Positions 32,521 to 43,059 are shown, counted from the stretch's first letter. The stretch: 64,000 nucleotides of DNA from Mucilaginibacter roseus (GCF_021215455.1 NZ_JAJPWV010000001.1:310001-374000); one strand, 5' to 3'. Notes: generated by a model not told the origin, from the letters alone. Translations and numbers: made by a program.

Positions 32521-35166
32521 ATGAAACCTAAAATTATACAAACTATTGTTTTTTTACTGGCTGTCGTTAATCTACAGGCAGTAGCGCAAAAGCTCAGCGT
32601 AACGGCGTTACAGGTAGAGCATCAGGTAAACCCGCTATCGGTAGTGCCGGATGTTCCGCGTATGAGCTGGAAATTAGTTTCAAAAACGAAAGATACCCGG
32701 CAAAAGCGTTACGAGATCAGAATTAGCACGACAGACAAAGTTACCAGCGGTAAAAACTTACTTTGGAAACAAAATAAGGATACTGAACAATCAGTGCTGG
32801 TTAATTACGAAGGCCCTGCGCTTAAGCCCGGCCAGCGCTATTACTGGCAGGTGCGCGTAAAAGATAATCATGGCAATCAATCTAACTGGAGCGAGGTGCA
32901 ATACTGGCAAACAGGCTTAAAGGCTGCCAACTGGAAGGCCAAGTGGATTGCGGTGCGAGGTGCTGATACGGCGCAGGCCAGTCCATTGTTCCGTAAACAG
33001 GTTGATCTCGGCAAAACGGTTAAAGCCGCCACCGCCTACATCACGGCTAAAGGCTTATATGAGGCTTACATCAACGGAAAAAAAATTGGCGATGCTTATT
33101 TTACACCGGGTTGGACGAGCTACAAAGATCACCTGCAATACCAGGCTTATGATGTTACTTCTTTACTTAAAAAGGGTGATAATGCACTATCAGCAATGCT
33201 TGCCGATGGTTGGTACAGGGGCGGGCTAACCTGGGACCAGAAAAAGAACTACTACGGTGATACGCGCGCTTTATTGATGCAGATCAACGTGCAATACACC
33301 GACGGCAGCAGTGAAACCATTGTAACCGATGAAAGCTGGAAAACATCCTACGGCGCGTTACTCAAATCGAGCCACTACAATGGCGAAGTTTATGACGCAC
33401 GCAAGGAAAAGGCCGGTTGGATGACTCCAGGTTACAATGAAGACAATAGCTGGGCTTCAGTCGCTATAAAGGATTACGGCTATGCTGATCTGACTGGTAT
33501 GAGCGGTCCCGTTGTTAAGGAGCACGAGCGAATACCGGCCGTTAAAATAATCAAGACCCCGCAAGGCGATCTGGTGGCTGATTTTGGCCAGAACCTTGTT
33601 GGCTGGGTTGAAGTAAAAACCCATGGACCGGCAGGCAAGCAGATAAAACTCACCCACGCTGAGGTGTTGGATAAAGCCGGTAACTTTTACACAGATAACC
33701 TGCGCTCAGCAAAGCAGCAAACAGTTTATGTACTTAAGGGAAGTACTGAAAACGTTTACTCGCCGCACTTTAGCTTTCAGGGCTTTCGTTATGTGAAGAT
33801 AGAAGGTTATCCGCAGGAATTGAAACCAGCTGACTTGACCGCCGTGGCCTTATACTCTGCCATGCCGGTTACGGGTACATTCAAAACATCAAACCCGCTT
33901 TTAAATCAACTGCAGCATAATATTGTGTGGGGACAGAAAGGGAACTTTGTTGATGTCCCTACGGATTGCCCGCAGCGGGATGAGCGCCTTGGATGGACGG
34001 GAGATGCCCAGGCATTTTACAATACATCAGCTTATAACATGGATGTAAGCGGGTTTTTTACCAAGTGGTTAAAAGACGTTAAAGCCGATCAGCATAAGGA
34101 TGGCAGCGTGCCGTTTGTGGTGCCTGACGTGCTGAACCAGTCGGATGCCGGATCGGCAGGTTGGGCTGACGTAGCTACTATTATTCCGTGGGGCATGTAT
34201 ATGAGCTATGGCGATAAGCGCATACTCGAAGACCAGTACGCCAGCATGAAAGGTTGGGTAGATTACATGACGTCCCGCTCGAGAAACAATTTATGGAATA
34301 CCGGTTTCCATTTTGGCGACTGGCTGTTTTACCGCCCCGACGACGATAACGACGGCCGCGCGGCAGTAACTGATAAATACATGATTGCGCAATGTTTTTA
34401 TGCTAATTCTACGCAGTTATTGGCAAACGCTGCCCAGGTGCTTGGCAAAACAGCTGATTTTAATAAGTATAACGCGCTGCTCAACGATATTAAAAAAGCT
34501 TATGTAAATGAGTATGTAACCGCAGGCGGCAGGCTTATATCATCAACACAAACGGCTTATGTACTGGCTCTGCAATTTGATATGCTGCCCGAAAGCCAAC
34601 GTGCGCAGGCGGCAGACCGTTTGGTGGCCAATGTAAGAGATTACGGCAACCACCTGACGACCGGTTTTTTAGGAACGCCATATTTATGCCATGTGCTTAG
34701 CCGTTTTGGCCATGCCGATGTGGCTTACGATCTGTTGATGCAGGAAAGCTACCCTTCATGGCTGTATCCGGTTAAAATGGGCGCTACCACCATTTGGGAA
34801 CGTTGGGACGGTATAAAACCCGACGGTAGCTTTCAAACCCCGAACATGAATTCGTATAACCATTACGCTTATGGTGCCATTGGCGATTGGATGTATAAAA
34901 ACATAGCAGGCATCCAGCCGGCCGCGCCTGGTTATAAAAAAATTACGATTAAACCGATTATTGGCGGCAAGCTTACCTCGGCAGAAGGAACATTAGATAG
35001 CGACTACGGGCTGATCAGCAGCAGATGGAAAATTGAAAATGGTAAATTTAATATAACCGTGGTTATTCCGCCAAATACTACCGCGGATGTTTACGTGCCG
35101 GATGCCTCGGGCAAATCGTACAAGCAACATACGGTTGCCAGCGGCGAATATTCGTTTCAGAATTGA
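32521..35166 (+). CDS. Alpha-L-rhamnosidase, GH78
   Basis: Releases terminal alpha-L-rhamnose from pectic or glycosidic material. The 881-residue protein has a signal peptide (KIIQTIVFLLAVVNLQAVAQ), an N-terminal fibronectin-like part, beta-sandwich domains starting at WKAKWIAVRG (about 140) and GLYEAYINGKKIGDAYFTPG, a central domain with VADFGQNLVGW, and an (alpha/alpha)6 barrel (about 460-800). Probable catalytic acid Glu488 is in DCPQRDERLGWTGDAQAF and probable base Glu760 in ATTIWERWDG. A C-terminal beta domain ends the protein, a full-length GH78. It diverges from the rha regulator, and rhamnose it frees would feed the catabolic operon next door. Confidence 0.94.
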   Translation: MKPKIIQTIVFLLAVVNLQAVAQKLSVTALQVEHQVNPLSVVPDVPRMSWKLVSKTKDTRQKRYEIRISTTDKVTSGKNLLWKQNKDTEQSVLVNYEGPALKPGQRYYWQVRVKDNHGNQSNWSEVQYWQTGLKAANWKAKWIAVRGADTAQASPLFRKQVDLGKTVKAATAYITAKGLYEAYINGKKIGDAYFTPGWTSYKDHLQYQAYDVTSLLKKGDNALSAMLADGWYRGGLTWDQKKNYYGDTRALLMQINVQYTDGSSETIVTDESWKTSYGALLKSSHYNGEVYDARKEKAGWMTPGYNEDNSWASVAIKDYGYADLTGMSGPVVKEHERIPAVKIIKTPQGDLVADFGQNLVGWVEVKTHGPAGKQIKLTHAEVLDKAGNFYTDNLRSAKQQTVYVLKGSTENVYSPHFSFQGFRYVKIEGYPQELKPADLTAVALYSAMPVTGTFKTSNPLLNQLQHNIVWGQKGNFVDVPTDCPQRDERLGWTGDAQAFYNTSAYNMDVSGFFTKWLKDVKADQHKDGSVPFVVPDVLNQSDAGSAGWADVATIIPWGMYMSYGDKRILEDQYASMKGWVDYMTSRSRNNLWNTGFHFGDWLFYRPDDDNDGRAAVTDKYMIAQCFYANSTQLLANAAQVLGKTADFNKYNALLNDIKKAYVNEYVTAGGRLISSTQTAYVLALQFDMLPESQRAQAADRLVANVRDYGNHLTTGFLGTPYLCHVLSRFGHADVAYDLLMQESYPSWLYPVKMGATTIWERWDGIKPDGSFQTPNMNSYNHYAYGAIGDWMYKNIAGIQPAAPGYKKITIKPIIGGKLTSAEGTLDSDYGLISSRWKIENGKFNITVVIPPNTTADVYVPDASGKSYKQHTVASGEYSFQN

Positions 35167-35190
35167 TTTTAATCCCATAGTTATATAATG

Positions 35191-35215
35191 AGCCCGCGTT
35201 ATTGCGGGCTTTTTT
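35191..35215 (+). terminator. Terminator of the GH78 gene
   Basis: AGCCCGC and GCGGGCT pair perfectly around GTTATT, followed by six T residues, 25 bases after the stop codon. Confidence 0.9.
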
Positions 35216-35391
35216 GTTTTGCATTAGTAAGTTACATGATAGCCTATAAATATACCGGTGATAAACATTCGTGCTAACAATTTTATGATTTGTAATATGC
35301 GGTAGTAGTGCTGCAAATTAGTTTTGTATGAGTAAAATATTTAATTGGTACTAAAATCTTTAATACAAGCTATCTAAGTGAAAATAAACAA

Positions 35392-36159
35392 GTGGAATTA
35401 ATAGGTCACAGCGTTACGGGTTCAACAAATATTCATGCGGATGCGGAGTACCCCGTAAGGGCGCATGTGCGTAAAGCCCGTGTGCTGTTAACTGTAGAGT
35501 GTTTGGCCTTTTCTTTTCAGTATGATGCCTTGAAAATATTGCTGTTTAAAGGCGGAAGTAATGGATTGAACAAATGGAGCTTTGCGCAGGCAGTTGTTGG
35601 CGAAAACGAAAGTCCGGATGATACCGCCCGGTGCCTGATGCGTGGCTCGACAGGTATATCAACCGCTTTTTTAGAGCAATTGCATACCAGCGATGGCATA
35701 ATCAAATTGCCGGGTGAGCGGGTGGTTTCTGTAACTTATATTTCGTTAATGAATGGCTTTAAGTTAGATGAAAATGCTGGTAACAACCTCGGCAACAAGT
35801 GGTTTCATTTGGATAAGTTGCCTAAGCTAAGAAACGATCAGCGCGAAATGATAAATTGTGCTATCAATCACTTGCGGTATAAGGCGGCGTTGCATCCTTT
35901 ATTGTTTGAATTACTGCCCGACAGGTTTACCATCCCCCAGGTACAAAATCTGTATGACAGCGTTTATAACGCACAGATTGATAAACGCAATTTTAGCAAG
36001 CGCCTGCTTTCAACGGGGTTGTTAATAAAAACGGCAGATAAAGACAGATCATCAAAGAAAGGTGCCAGCTATTATCAATTAAATAAAGACCTGTATAATC
36101 CACGATCGCTGTCTTTGATTAAGCTTCTGCCTAATCTTCACACCTTTACAGGCAGGTAG
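35392..36159 (+). CDS. Nudix-domain transcriptional regulator (NrtR/AraR-like)
   Basis: A 255-residue regulator starting at GTG 35392; the next in-frame ATG lies inside the Nudix domain, so the GTG is preferred. The N-terminal Nudix fold (about 25-150) has LLTVECLAFSF, KWSFAQAVVGENESPDD and the degenerate Nudix box TARCLMRGSTGIS. There the catalytic REUXEEXG residues are lost, consistent with ligand sensing rather than hydrolysis. The C-terminal half (about 165-255) is a winged helix with LLPDRFTIPQVQNLYDSVYN and NFSKRLLSTGLL. In this family, arabinose- and xylose-responsive regulators are known in Bacteroidota. It sits between the rhamnosidase and the xylan locus, so it may respond to a pentose. 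A TAGTTTTG (35319-35326) could be its -7 box. Confidence 0.85.
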   Translation: MELIGHSVTGSTNIHADAEYPVRAHVRKARVLLTVECLAFSFQYDALKILLFKGGSNGLNKWSFAQAVVGENESPDDTARCLMRGSTGISTAFLEQLHTSDGIIKLPGERVVSVTYISLMNGFKLDENAGNNLGNKWFHLDKLPKLRNDQREMINCAINHLRYKAALHPLLFELLPDRFTIPQVQNLYDSVYNAQIDKRNFSKRLLSTGLLIKTADKDRSSKKGASYYQLNKDLYNPRSLSLIKLLPNLHTFTGR

Positions 36160-36309
36160 TCTTACGGTTAATAATTATTAAAATTTTATAAGTATAGCAG
36201 AAGTCGGTAAAGCCGTATATATTTGTTATTAACCAATAATTAACGCTGGACGAGCTAAAGTATGCCGTTAGTTTTTTCACGGTAAAGGCGTTAATACCAA
36301 TTATAATTT

Positions 36310-39300
36310 ATGGCTTTAAAATATTGCTGTTTATATATTGTTGCCTTCTTTTGTTCTATTGTGTCGGCAATGGGGCAGGGAGAGCCATCGTTTGTAGCGC
36401 TTACAACGAGGGACGGGTTATCGTCAAACACCATAAGTGCTATAACACAGGATCAATCCGGCTTAATGTGGTTTGGCACGGTTGACGGGCTTAATAAATT
36501 CGACGGAACCAACTTTACCGTTTATACGCATAATGATAAGGACAGCTCAACCATACCGACTAATGAAATAACCTCATTACTCGAGGATCGGTCTGGCATC
36601 CTATGGGTAGGCACCGATAATAGTGGTGTTGCCTGGTACAATGAGCAAAGTAACTCATTTGTAACTATAAAATTGGATACTGCACTCTCCCGCACTACGC
36701 AACCAACAGCCAAAGCTTTGCATCTTGATCATGAGGGTAATGTATGGGTGGGTAGTTTCAACTCCTGCTATATCATTAATCCAAAAACAAAAAAACTCAC
36801 CACTTTCAAAATTGCAAAGTACCTGCCTAAGCCGGTAAATACCCTGATGGTATTGTCGTTTTTTGAAGATCGCCATCATCGTATGTGGATTGGTACCAAT
36901 GGCGGTTTGCTGTGTTATGATGCAAAAAATAAAATCATGCAGCGTTTCTTGCATGATCCGAAAACAGCGGGCAGCATCAGCGATAACAATGTGAAAACCA
37001 TCGTAGAAGATAGAACCGGCGCGCTCTTTTTCGGAACAAACAGAGGTTTAAATAAGCTGATGCCTGACGGTAAAACTTTTAAAACCTACCGGCATGACGA
37101 TAATAATTTAAATTCCGTTAGCAGTGATATCATTTATTCGGCTATAGTTGCTCCGGATGGCAAGTTATGGCTGGGTACCGAAAATGGACTGAGTATTTTT
37201 GATAGCAAAGCATCTGTATTTCATAACATCCGTCCGGACAGGCGCGCCTCTTTCAGCCTTTCACATAAATCTGTTAAAAACCTGTTTTTGGCGCAGCGCA
37301 ATATTATTTGGCTGGGTACACATCAGGGCGGCATAAATAAGTACGACCCCAACCTGGCTTTGTTCAGCCTCAAACGCAGTTTTCCATTTGATCCTAACGG
37401 CCTGTCATCACCCTATGTAACTGCCTTTGCTGAATATCAAAACAATCGCTTTTTTGTGGGTACCGATGGCGGCGGCTTAAACCTTTTCAATCGTAAAACC
37501 GGACTTTTTGATCATATAGCTATTAAAAGTAAGGTGGATCGTTCCGGAAGCCCGCTCTCTATACTCGCTCTTGAACTTGATCGTAATAAAAAACTATGGA
37601 TCGGAACTTATCAAAACGGCATTTTTAATTATGATCCGGTTACGGGTAAGTACCGCCAATACCTGGTGGGTGACGGGTCGGGCTTAAGCCAGAATGATAT
37701 CTTCGTTATCCGCCAGGACTCCAGGGGGCTGATATGGATAGGCACTAATGGCCGTGGCGTTGATGTTTTTAACCCGGCGACTAATAAAATGTTTAATTAC
37801 GGTACCCAATCCCAAGCAGGTACCGCTAATATGCCGCTAAACGGCTTTATGCGTGCTATTGAAGAGGATAAGGCAGGTAATATCTGGCTGGGTTCAAACG
37901 GAACGGGCATCGCCGTTTTCAACCCGAACTCCAAAAAATTTACGCTCTATAACAAAACCAACAGCGGTTTATCAAACAATGTGGTGTTGAGCATTCTGCA
38001 TGATCGTTCGGGCAATACCTGGGTTGGTACCAATGGGGGCGGGCTTAACCGCTTTAACAGCATGAAAAAAAAATTTAGCCACCTGTGCGAAAACGAAGGG
38101 CTTGCTAATGGCATTATACATAAAATACTGCAGGATGAAGCGGGGTTGATATGGGTGAGTACAGACAAGGGCATCAGCAGCATTGACCCGGCAACCAATA
38201 AGGTGAAAAATTACAGCAAGCCAAACGGTGTGCAGGATAGTCCATTTATGTTCAGCGCCGGTATAGTAGCTACAGACGGTGAGCTCTTTTTTGGCGGACA
38301 AGATGGCTTTAACTATTTTAAACCGGCTGAATTGCCTGTGAACAATTACATGCCCAAGCTGCTGCTTACCGATTTAAAGGTGGGTAATAAATCAGTCGTA
38401 GCAGGTAAGGATGCGCCTGTAACCGAACAGGTTGGTGTAGCAAAGGAGATCAATTTAGATTACGGACAAAATTTTTCGATTAGCTACGTTGCGCTCAATT
38501 ATACCGCGCCTCAGCAAAATAATTACGCCTACCGGTTATCAGGGCTCGACAAGGAATGGAATTATGTAGGCAAAGAAAAGACTGCTTACTATACCAACCT
38601 TGATCCCGGCGATTATGTATTTCAGGTGCGGGCAAGCAACAATGAGGGTGTATGGAGCAAGCGTATAAGTTCGATTGCGGTGCACATTCATCCGCCATGG
38701 TGGCGCACGCCTTACGCATATACTGCTTGTGGTGCCTTTATTTTATCTTTCCTTTTTTATACCAGGCACCGTGGAATACAAAAGATAAAGAACCGTTTAG
38801 CCATTGAACAGGAAAAGCTTAACGCAAAGCGGCTCATTGAACAGCAACGCGTTGAGGCTGAGCGTGTACATGAGCTCGATGAACAGAAAATAAAGTTTTT
38901 AACCAATTTAAGCCATGAGTTCAGAACACCGATATCCCTGATAATGGCACCCGCAGATAAGTTGCTCACCTTACCACATCAGGCTGTAGCCACTGCACAA
39001 ATTAAAATGATACGCCGAAACGCGCGGCGGTTGTTGAACCTGGTAAACCAGCTGCTTGATTTCAGGAAGATGGAAGAGCAGGAGCTAAAGCTCAACAAAC
39101 AAACCGGCGATCTCGTAGCGTTTATCAAAGACGCTGCCGAAGCATTTCAAGACCTGTCGGACAAACGGAGAATTTCACTTACCATCTCAAGTGAGATTGA
39201 CGCCCTAATGACGGAGTTTGATCATGATAAGATAGAACGTATCATTTTTAATATTCTCTCAAACGCGTTCAAATTCACGGCTGAGGGTGGGGCAGTGTCG

Positions 39301-40464
39301 GTAAGTATTTCGTTAGTTACCGGTGATGATAATTTACCGGCAGGTTGTCGCATTGTTATAACCGATACAGGCATAGGCATTAATAGAGCGCATCAAGCCC
39401 GGATTTTCGACCGCTTTTTCATGGAGAATAAACCAACGCAGGTTTTAAACCAGGGAAGCGGGATTGGCCTTTCAATAGCCCGGGAGTTTGTACAATTGCA
39501 CGGCGGCGAAATAAGCGTAAACAGCGAGCTTAATGTGGGAACATCATTTTTAATCACTCTTCCGTTGGCCGAAATACAGCCACAACGGCCTGAGCAGGCA
39601 CCGATTACTGAAAATACTTTCGCTGCTCATAATGATAGTTTTAATCCGGTTAGCGATACAAGTATAAACCTGGCTACTGTGCTGTTAGTAGAAGATAACA
39701 CGGAGTTTCGTTATTATTTAAAGGACAGCCTGCAAAAGTATTACAATATAGTAGAGGCTGCAAACGGGCGCGAAGGCTGGCAAAAGGCCCTTTCGACACA
39801 CCCCAATTTGATAGTGAGCGATATAAGCATGCCCTATATGGACGGTATCCAGCTTAGCCAAAAGCTTAAGGCTGATAAACGTACCAGCCATATACCGGTG
39901 ATATTACTGACAGCTATAAGCGGCGAGGAAGACCAGATAAAGGGGTTGGAATCAGGCGCTAACGATTATCTGACCAAACCATTCAATTTCGGTATATTAA
40001 ATACCAAAATCAAAAACCTGCTTAAGTATAATCGCTCGCTTAAGGATACTTACTCTAAACATATACAGGTTAAAGGCGAAGAAATTGCAATTGAATCGAC
40101 TGACGCGAAGTTGCTTAACAACATCGTTAAATATATTGATGATAAGCTGAACGATCCCGATCTTTCGGTAGAGGAGCTGAGCAGGCACGTGGGCATGAGC
40201 CGTGGATCATTATACCACAAGTTATTGGAGATGACTGGACTAAGTCCGGTTGAATATATACGGTCAGTAAAGCTTGAAAGGGCGGCGCTGTTACTGGAAA
40301 AAAGCGATTACAACGTAGCCCAAATTGCCTATATGACGGGTTTCGGGACACCAAGCTACTTCTCGCGGCTGTTTAAAGCCCGGTACAAGGTTTTGCCTTC
40401 AGAATATATTAACGCAAAACGAAAAGAAAACAAATTGCACACAGAAAATAACAACATGCTGTAA
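36310..40464 (+). CDS. Hybrid two-component system regulator (HTCS) 1 of the xylan locus
   Basis: A 1384-residue one-piece sensor-regulator. A signal peptide is followed by a periplasmic double beta-propeller of about a dozen Reg_prop repeats (LTTRDGLSSNTISAITQD, IWIGTNGRG, NTWVGTNGGGL) and a Y_Y_Y domain (YRLSGLDKEWNYVGKEK). A membrane helix follows (about 805), then HisKA with His869 (TNLSHEFRTPISLI), HATPase with NILSNAFKFT and DTGIGI, and a receiver with phospho-acceptor Asp1171 (IVSDISMPYMDG). A C-terminal AraC helix-turn-helix (about 1275-1378; LSVEELSRHVGMSRGSLYHK, VAQIAYMTGFG) completes it. In Bacteroidota such proteins bind an oligosaccharide in the periplasm and activate polysaccharide loci. 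It reads toward the GH10-GH43-uxuBA operon, its most probable target. Confidence 0.94.
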   Translation: MALKYCCLYIVAFFCSIVSAMGQGEPSFVALTTRDGLSSNTISAITQDQSGLMWFGTVDGLNKFDGTNFTVYTHNDKDSSTIPTNEITSLLEDRSGILWVGTDNSGVAWYNEQSNSFVTIKLDTALSRTTQPTAKALHLDHEGNVWVGSFNSCYIINPKTKKLTTFKIAKYLPKPVNTLMVLSFFEDRHHRMWIGTNGGLLCYDAKNKIMQRFLHDPKTAGSISDNNVKTIVEDRTGALFFGTNRGLNKLMPDGKTFKTYRHDDNNLNSVSSDIIYSAIVAPDGKLWLGTENGLSIFDSKASVFHNIRPDRRASFSLSHKSVKNLFLAQRNIIWLGTHQGGINKYDPNLALFSLKRSFPFDPNGLSSPYVTAFAEYQNNRFFVGTDGGGLNLFNRKTGLFDHIAIKSKVDRSGSPLSILALELDRNKKLWIGTYQNGIFNYDPVTGKYRQYLVGDGSGLSQNDIFVIRQDSRGLIWIGTNGRGVDVFNPATNKMFNYGTQSQAGTANMPLNGFMRAIEEDKAGNIWLGSNGTGIAVFNPNSKKFTLYNKTNSGLSNNVVLSILHDRSGNTWVGTNGGGLNRFNSMKKKFSHLCENEGLANGIIHKILQDEAGLIWVSTDKGISSIDPATNKVKNYSKPNGVQDSPFMFSAGIVATDGELFFGGQDGFNYFKPAELPVNNYMPKLLLTDLKVGNKSVVAGKDAPVTEQVGVAKEINLDYGQNFSISYVALNYTAPQQNNYAYRLSGLDKEWNYVGKEKTAYYTNLDPGDYVFQVRASNNEGVWSKRISSIAVHIHPPWWRTPYAYTACGAFILSFLFYTRHRGIQKIKNRLAIEQEKLNAKRLIEQQRVEAERVHELDEQKIKFLTNLSHEFRTPISLIMAPADKLLTLPHQAVATAQIKMIRRNARRLLNLVNQLLDFRKMEEQELKLNKQTGDLVAFIKDAAEAFQDLSDKRRISLTISSEIDALMTEFDHDKIERIIFNILSNAFKFTAEGGAVSVSISLVTGDDNLPAGCRIVITDTGIGINRAHQARIFDRFFMENKPTQVLNQGSGIGLSIAREFVQLHGGEISVNSELNVGTSFLITLPLAEIQPQRPEQAPITENTFAAHNDSFNPVSDTSINLATVLLVEDNTEFRYYLKDSLQKYYNIVEAANGREGWQKALSTHPNLIVSDISMPYMDGIQLSQKLKADKRTSHIPVILLTAISGEEDQIKGLESGANDYLTKPFNFGILNTKIKNLLKYNRSLKDTYSKHIQVKGEEIAIESTDAKLLNNIVKYIDDKLNDPDLSVEELSRHVGMSRGSLYHKLLEMTGLSPVEYIRSVKLERAALLLEKSDYNVAQIAYMTGFGTPSYFSRLFKARYKVLPSEYINAKRKENKLHTENNNML

Positions 40465-40600
40465 GATGTAGCTGAACTTAATGCCACTTGAAAGGTTATA
40501 ATTGATATGGTTTAACATTCGAGCTATTAAAATCACTAATATTGGCAGCATCGGGCTTGGGTTTTAATCAAATTTACCGCTCATATCAACCAGTTACAGT

Positions 40601-41788
40601 ATGATTAAATCTTATAAAAAAACGCTCGTTAACAAATCTGTAAAAATTATAACCATTGCGCTTGCACTCGGCGGTGCGCTTGCTTCAATGCAATACGTAT
40701 TGCCGGAGAAAGATACGCTAAAGCCGGCTATAAAGGCATCAGCAGCCGAAAAGGGTTTGAAGGATTATTACCGCAATTATTTTACGGTAGGCGTAGCCGT
40801 TAATATGATGGCCATACAAGGTGCCGAGGCCGACTTGATTGTAAAGGAATTCAATAGTATTACCGCTGAAAATGATATGAAGATGGGCCCGCTTCACCCG
40901 CAAGAGAATGTTTACGATTGGAGCCGTGCCGACGCTATAGTTGATTTTGCGGTAAAAAATAAAATACGTATACGTGGGCACAATCTTTTATGGCATAACC
41001 AGGCGCCCGCCTGGATGTTTAAGGATAGCGAAGGTAATCAGGTTAGTAAGGCTGTATTATTGGCTCGTCTTAAAGATCATATCACCACGGTGGTTAATCG
41101 GTATAAAGGCAAAATATACGCCTGGGACGTAGTTAACGAGGCTATTGACGATAATAAGGATACCTATTTGCGCAATACCTTATGGTACAAAATATGTGGC
41201 GAAGATTTTATTGCCAAGGCGTTTGAATATGCACACGCGGCAGACCCATCAGCGGCCTTATATTATAACGATTACAATAGTGAGGATGAAGTGAAGCGCG
41301 AGAAAATATACAAGCTTTGCAAATCCCTTAAGGATGCAGGCGTACCCATACATGGCATAGGTTTGCAAGGGCATTGGAAACTTGATGATCCTTCACCCGA
41401 AATGCTGCGCAAGGCGCTTGATAGGTATGCGTCGCTGGGATTGAAACTCCAGGTTACTGAGCTCGATATTACGGTAAGAAAAAGATTTAAACCGGGTGCA
41501 TCACAAATGCCGGCAGACTCAGGGCTGACACCCGCGCTTGCTCAACAGCAGGCCGACAGGTATGCCGAGGTATTTAAAATTCTCAGGGAATACAAGGGCA
41601 TTATTACTAATGTCACCTTCTGGAACGTATCTGACAAGCATAGTTGGCTGGATTTACGCAGAGGTGGCCTTGCCGGTGGTGCCGCGGCAGGCGAAGCAAC
41701 CAGCAGAAAAGTTGTTAAAGCCTACCCGCTGTTGTTTGATGAGCAACTGGGCCGAAAAAAAGCTTACTGGTCTGTAGTTAATTTTTAA
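40601..41788 (+). CDS. Endo-1,4-beta-xylanase, GH10
   Basis: Cleaves internal bonds of the xylan backbone. A 395-residue protein with an N-terminal hydrophobic export segment (VKIITIALALGGALASMQYV) and a GH10 TIM barrel (about 50-390). Motifs present: FNSITAENDMKMGPLHP, IRGHNLLWHNQAPAWM, catalytic acid/base Glu180 in WDVVNEAIDD, YYNDYNSEDE, GIGLQGHWKLDDPS and nucleophile Glu287 in LQVTELDITV, plus NVTFWNVSDKHSWLD. No carbohydrate-binding module is seen. It is the first enzyme gene after HTCS 1 and leads a same-strand series with GH43, uxuB and uxuA (gaps 107, 48 and 43 bases). Confidence 0.95.
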   Translation: MIKSYKKTLVNKSVKIITIALALGGALASMQYVLPEKDTLKPAIKASAAEKGLKDYYRNYFTVGVAVNMMAIQGAEADLIVKEFNSITAENDMKMGPLHPQENVYDWSRADAIVDFAVKNKIRIRGHNLLWHNQAPAWMFKDSEGNQVSKAVLLARLKDHITTVVNRYKGKIYAWDVVNEAIDDNKDTYLRNTLWYKICGEDFIAKAFEYAHAADPSAALYYNDYNSEDEVKREKIYKLCKSLKDAGVPIHGIGLQGHWKLDDPSPEMLRKALDRYASLGLKLQVTELDITVRKRFKPGASQMPADSGLTPALAQQQADRYAEVFKILREYKGIITNVTFWNVSDKHSWLDLRRGGLAGGAAAGEATSRKVVKAYPLLFDEQLGRKKAYWSVVNF

Positions 41789-41895
41789 TGGCTGAACATC
41801 TGTTGGCTCATTATAAACATTTGTTTTACCGGTGTTAACCAAGCCCGGCTAATTTTGAACCAAATTATCTCCGCATAACCTTCTATAACCTATTT

Positions 41896-43011
41896 ATGTC
41901 AACACTAAACAAAATGCGTTTTGGCACGCCGTTTTACATAGCGGCCCTTGGGGTATTGTTATCCTGTAACTCGTCTAATTCGTCAGCTAACAAAAACGAC
42001 ACCGCAACCGCTGCAACCGATACAACTGCGAAAGTTAAGTTTTTGTCCCCTCCGCTTGTTAAGGATATTTACACCGCCGACCCGTCGGCACACGTATTTA
42101 ACGGCAAAATATATATTTATCCATCGCACGATTACGATGCCGGCATCAAGGAGAATGATAACGGCGATCATTTCGCGATGAAGGATTATCATATTTTTTC
42201 GATGGATAGCATTGGCGGGCCGGTAACCGATCATGGTGTAGCGCTTGATGTAAAGGATATTCCATGGGCAGGCAGGCAACTATGGGCGCCTGATGTTGCT
42301 TATAAGTCAGGCACCTATTACCTGTACTTCCCACTGAAAAACAAGCAGGATGTTTTTCAGATAGGTGTGGCCACTTCTAAAAATCCGGCAGGACCGTTTA
42401 AAGCCGAGCATGAACCAATAGCCGGTAGCTATAGTATTGACCCGGCTGTGTTTACCGATACCGACGGCAAAACGTACATGTACTTTGGCGGCATATGGGG
42501 CGGGCAGTTACAGCAATGGGCTAACGGCAAGCGGGTTAACGATTCAAAAACAGATCTTAAAAATGATGATGCGCCGGCATTATCCTGCAAAGTAGTTCGT
42601 CTTAAGGATAATATGAAGGAGTTCGACGGCGCGCCACAGGATGCCGTGATACTGGATAGCCTGGGTAAACCTTTGCTGGGCAAAGATCATGACAGAAGAT
42701 TCTTTGAAGGATCGTGGATGCATAAGTATGATAACAAATACTACTTTACATACTCTACCGGTGATACACACTTGTTATGCTATGCCGTTGGCGACTCACC
42801 TATGGGGCCGTTTACATACAAAGGCGTTTTGATGAAACCGGTTCAGGGATGGACCACGCATCATTCCATCATAGAGTTTAAAGGCAAATGGTATATTTTT
42901 TACCACGATACCGAGCTATCCGGCAAAACGCATCTGCGTAATATAAAGGTAACTGAATTAACCCATAATGCCGACGGTACTATTGCTGTGATAGACCCTT
43001 TTATTAAATAA
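41896..43011 (+). CDS. GH43 glycoside hydrolase lipoprotein (beta-xylosidase or arabinofuranosidase)
   Basis: A 371-residue lipoprotein: hydrophobic segment and lipobox LLSC with Cys24, followed by a Ser/Asn/Thr-rich linker. The five-bladed propeller carries the GH43 catalytic set: Asp62 (YTADPSAHVF), Asp182 (SIDPAVFTDTDG) and Glu271 (FFEGSWMHKYDN). The sequence IYIYPSHDYDAG and WAPDVAYKSGTYYLYFP resemble GH43 enzymes acting on xylooligosaccharides or arabinosylated ends. The specificity is not fixed by sequence. It is in a likely operon with GH10 and the uxuBA genes and probably faces the periplasm or the surface. Confidence 0.9.
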   Translation: MSTLNKMRFGTPFYIAALGVLLSCNSSNSSANKNDTATAATDTTAKVKFLSPPLVKDIYTADPSAHVFNGKIYIYPSHDYDAGIKENDNGDHFAMKDYHIFSMDSIGGPVTDHGVALDVKDIPWAGRQLWAPDVAYKSGTYYLYFPLKNKQDVFQIGVATSKNPAGPFKAEHEPIAGSYSIDPAVFTDTDGKTYMYFGGIWGGQLQQWANGKRVNDSKTDLKNDDAPALSCKVVRLKDNMKEFDGAPQDAVILDSLGKPLLGKDHDRRFFEGSWMHKYDNKYYFTYSTGDTHLLCYAVGDSPMGPFTYKGVLMKPVQGWTTHHSIIEFKGKWYIFYHDTELSGKTHLRNIKVTELTHNADGTIAVIDPFIK

Positions 43012-43059
43012 ACCTACGCGTATGGGCGTTGATGCACAGACATTAATTACTTTTGACAG

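Noticed and set aside
36218..36225. TATATTTG as -7 box of HTCS 1
   Set aside because: Fits the consensus but lies in AT-rich DNA without a -33 element at proper distance; not listed as a feature.
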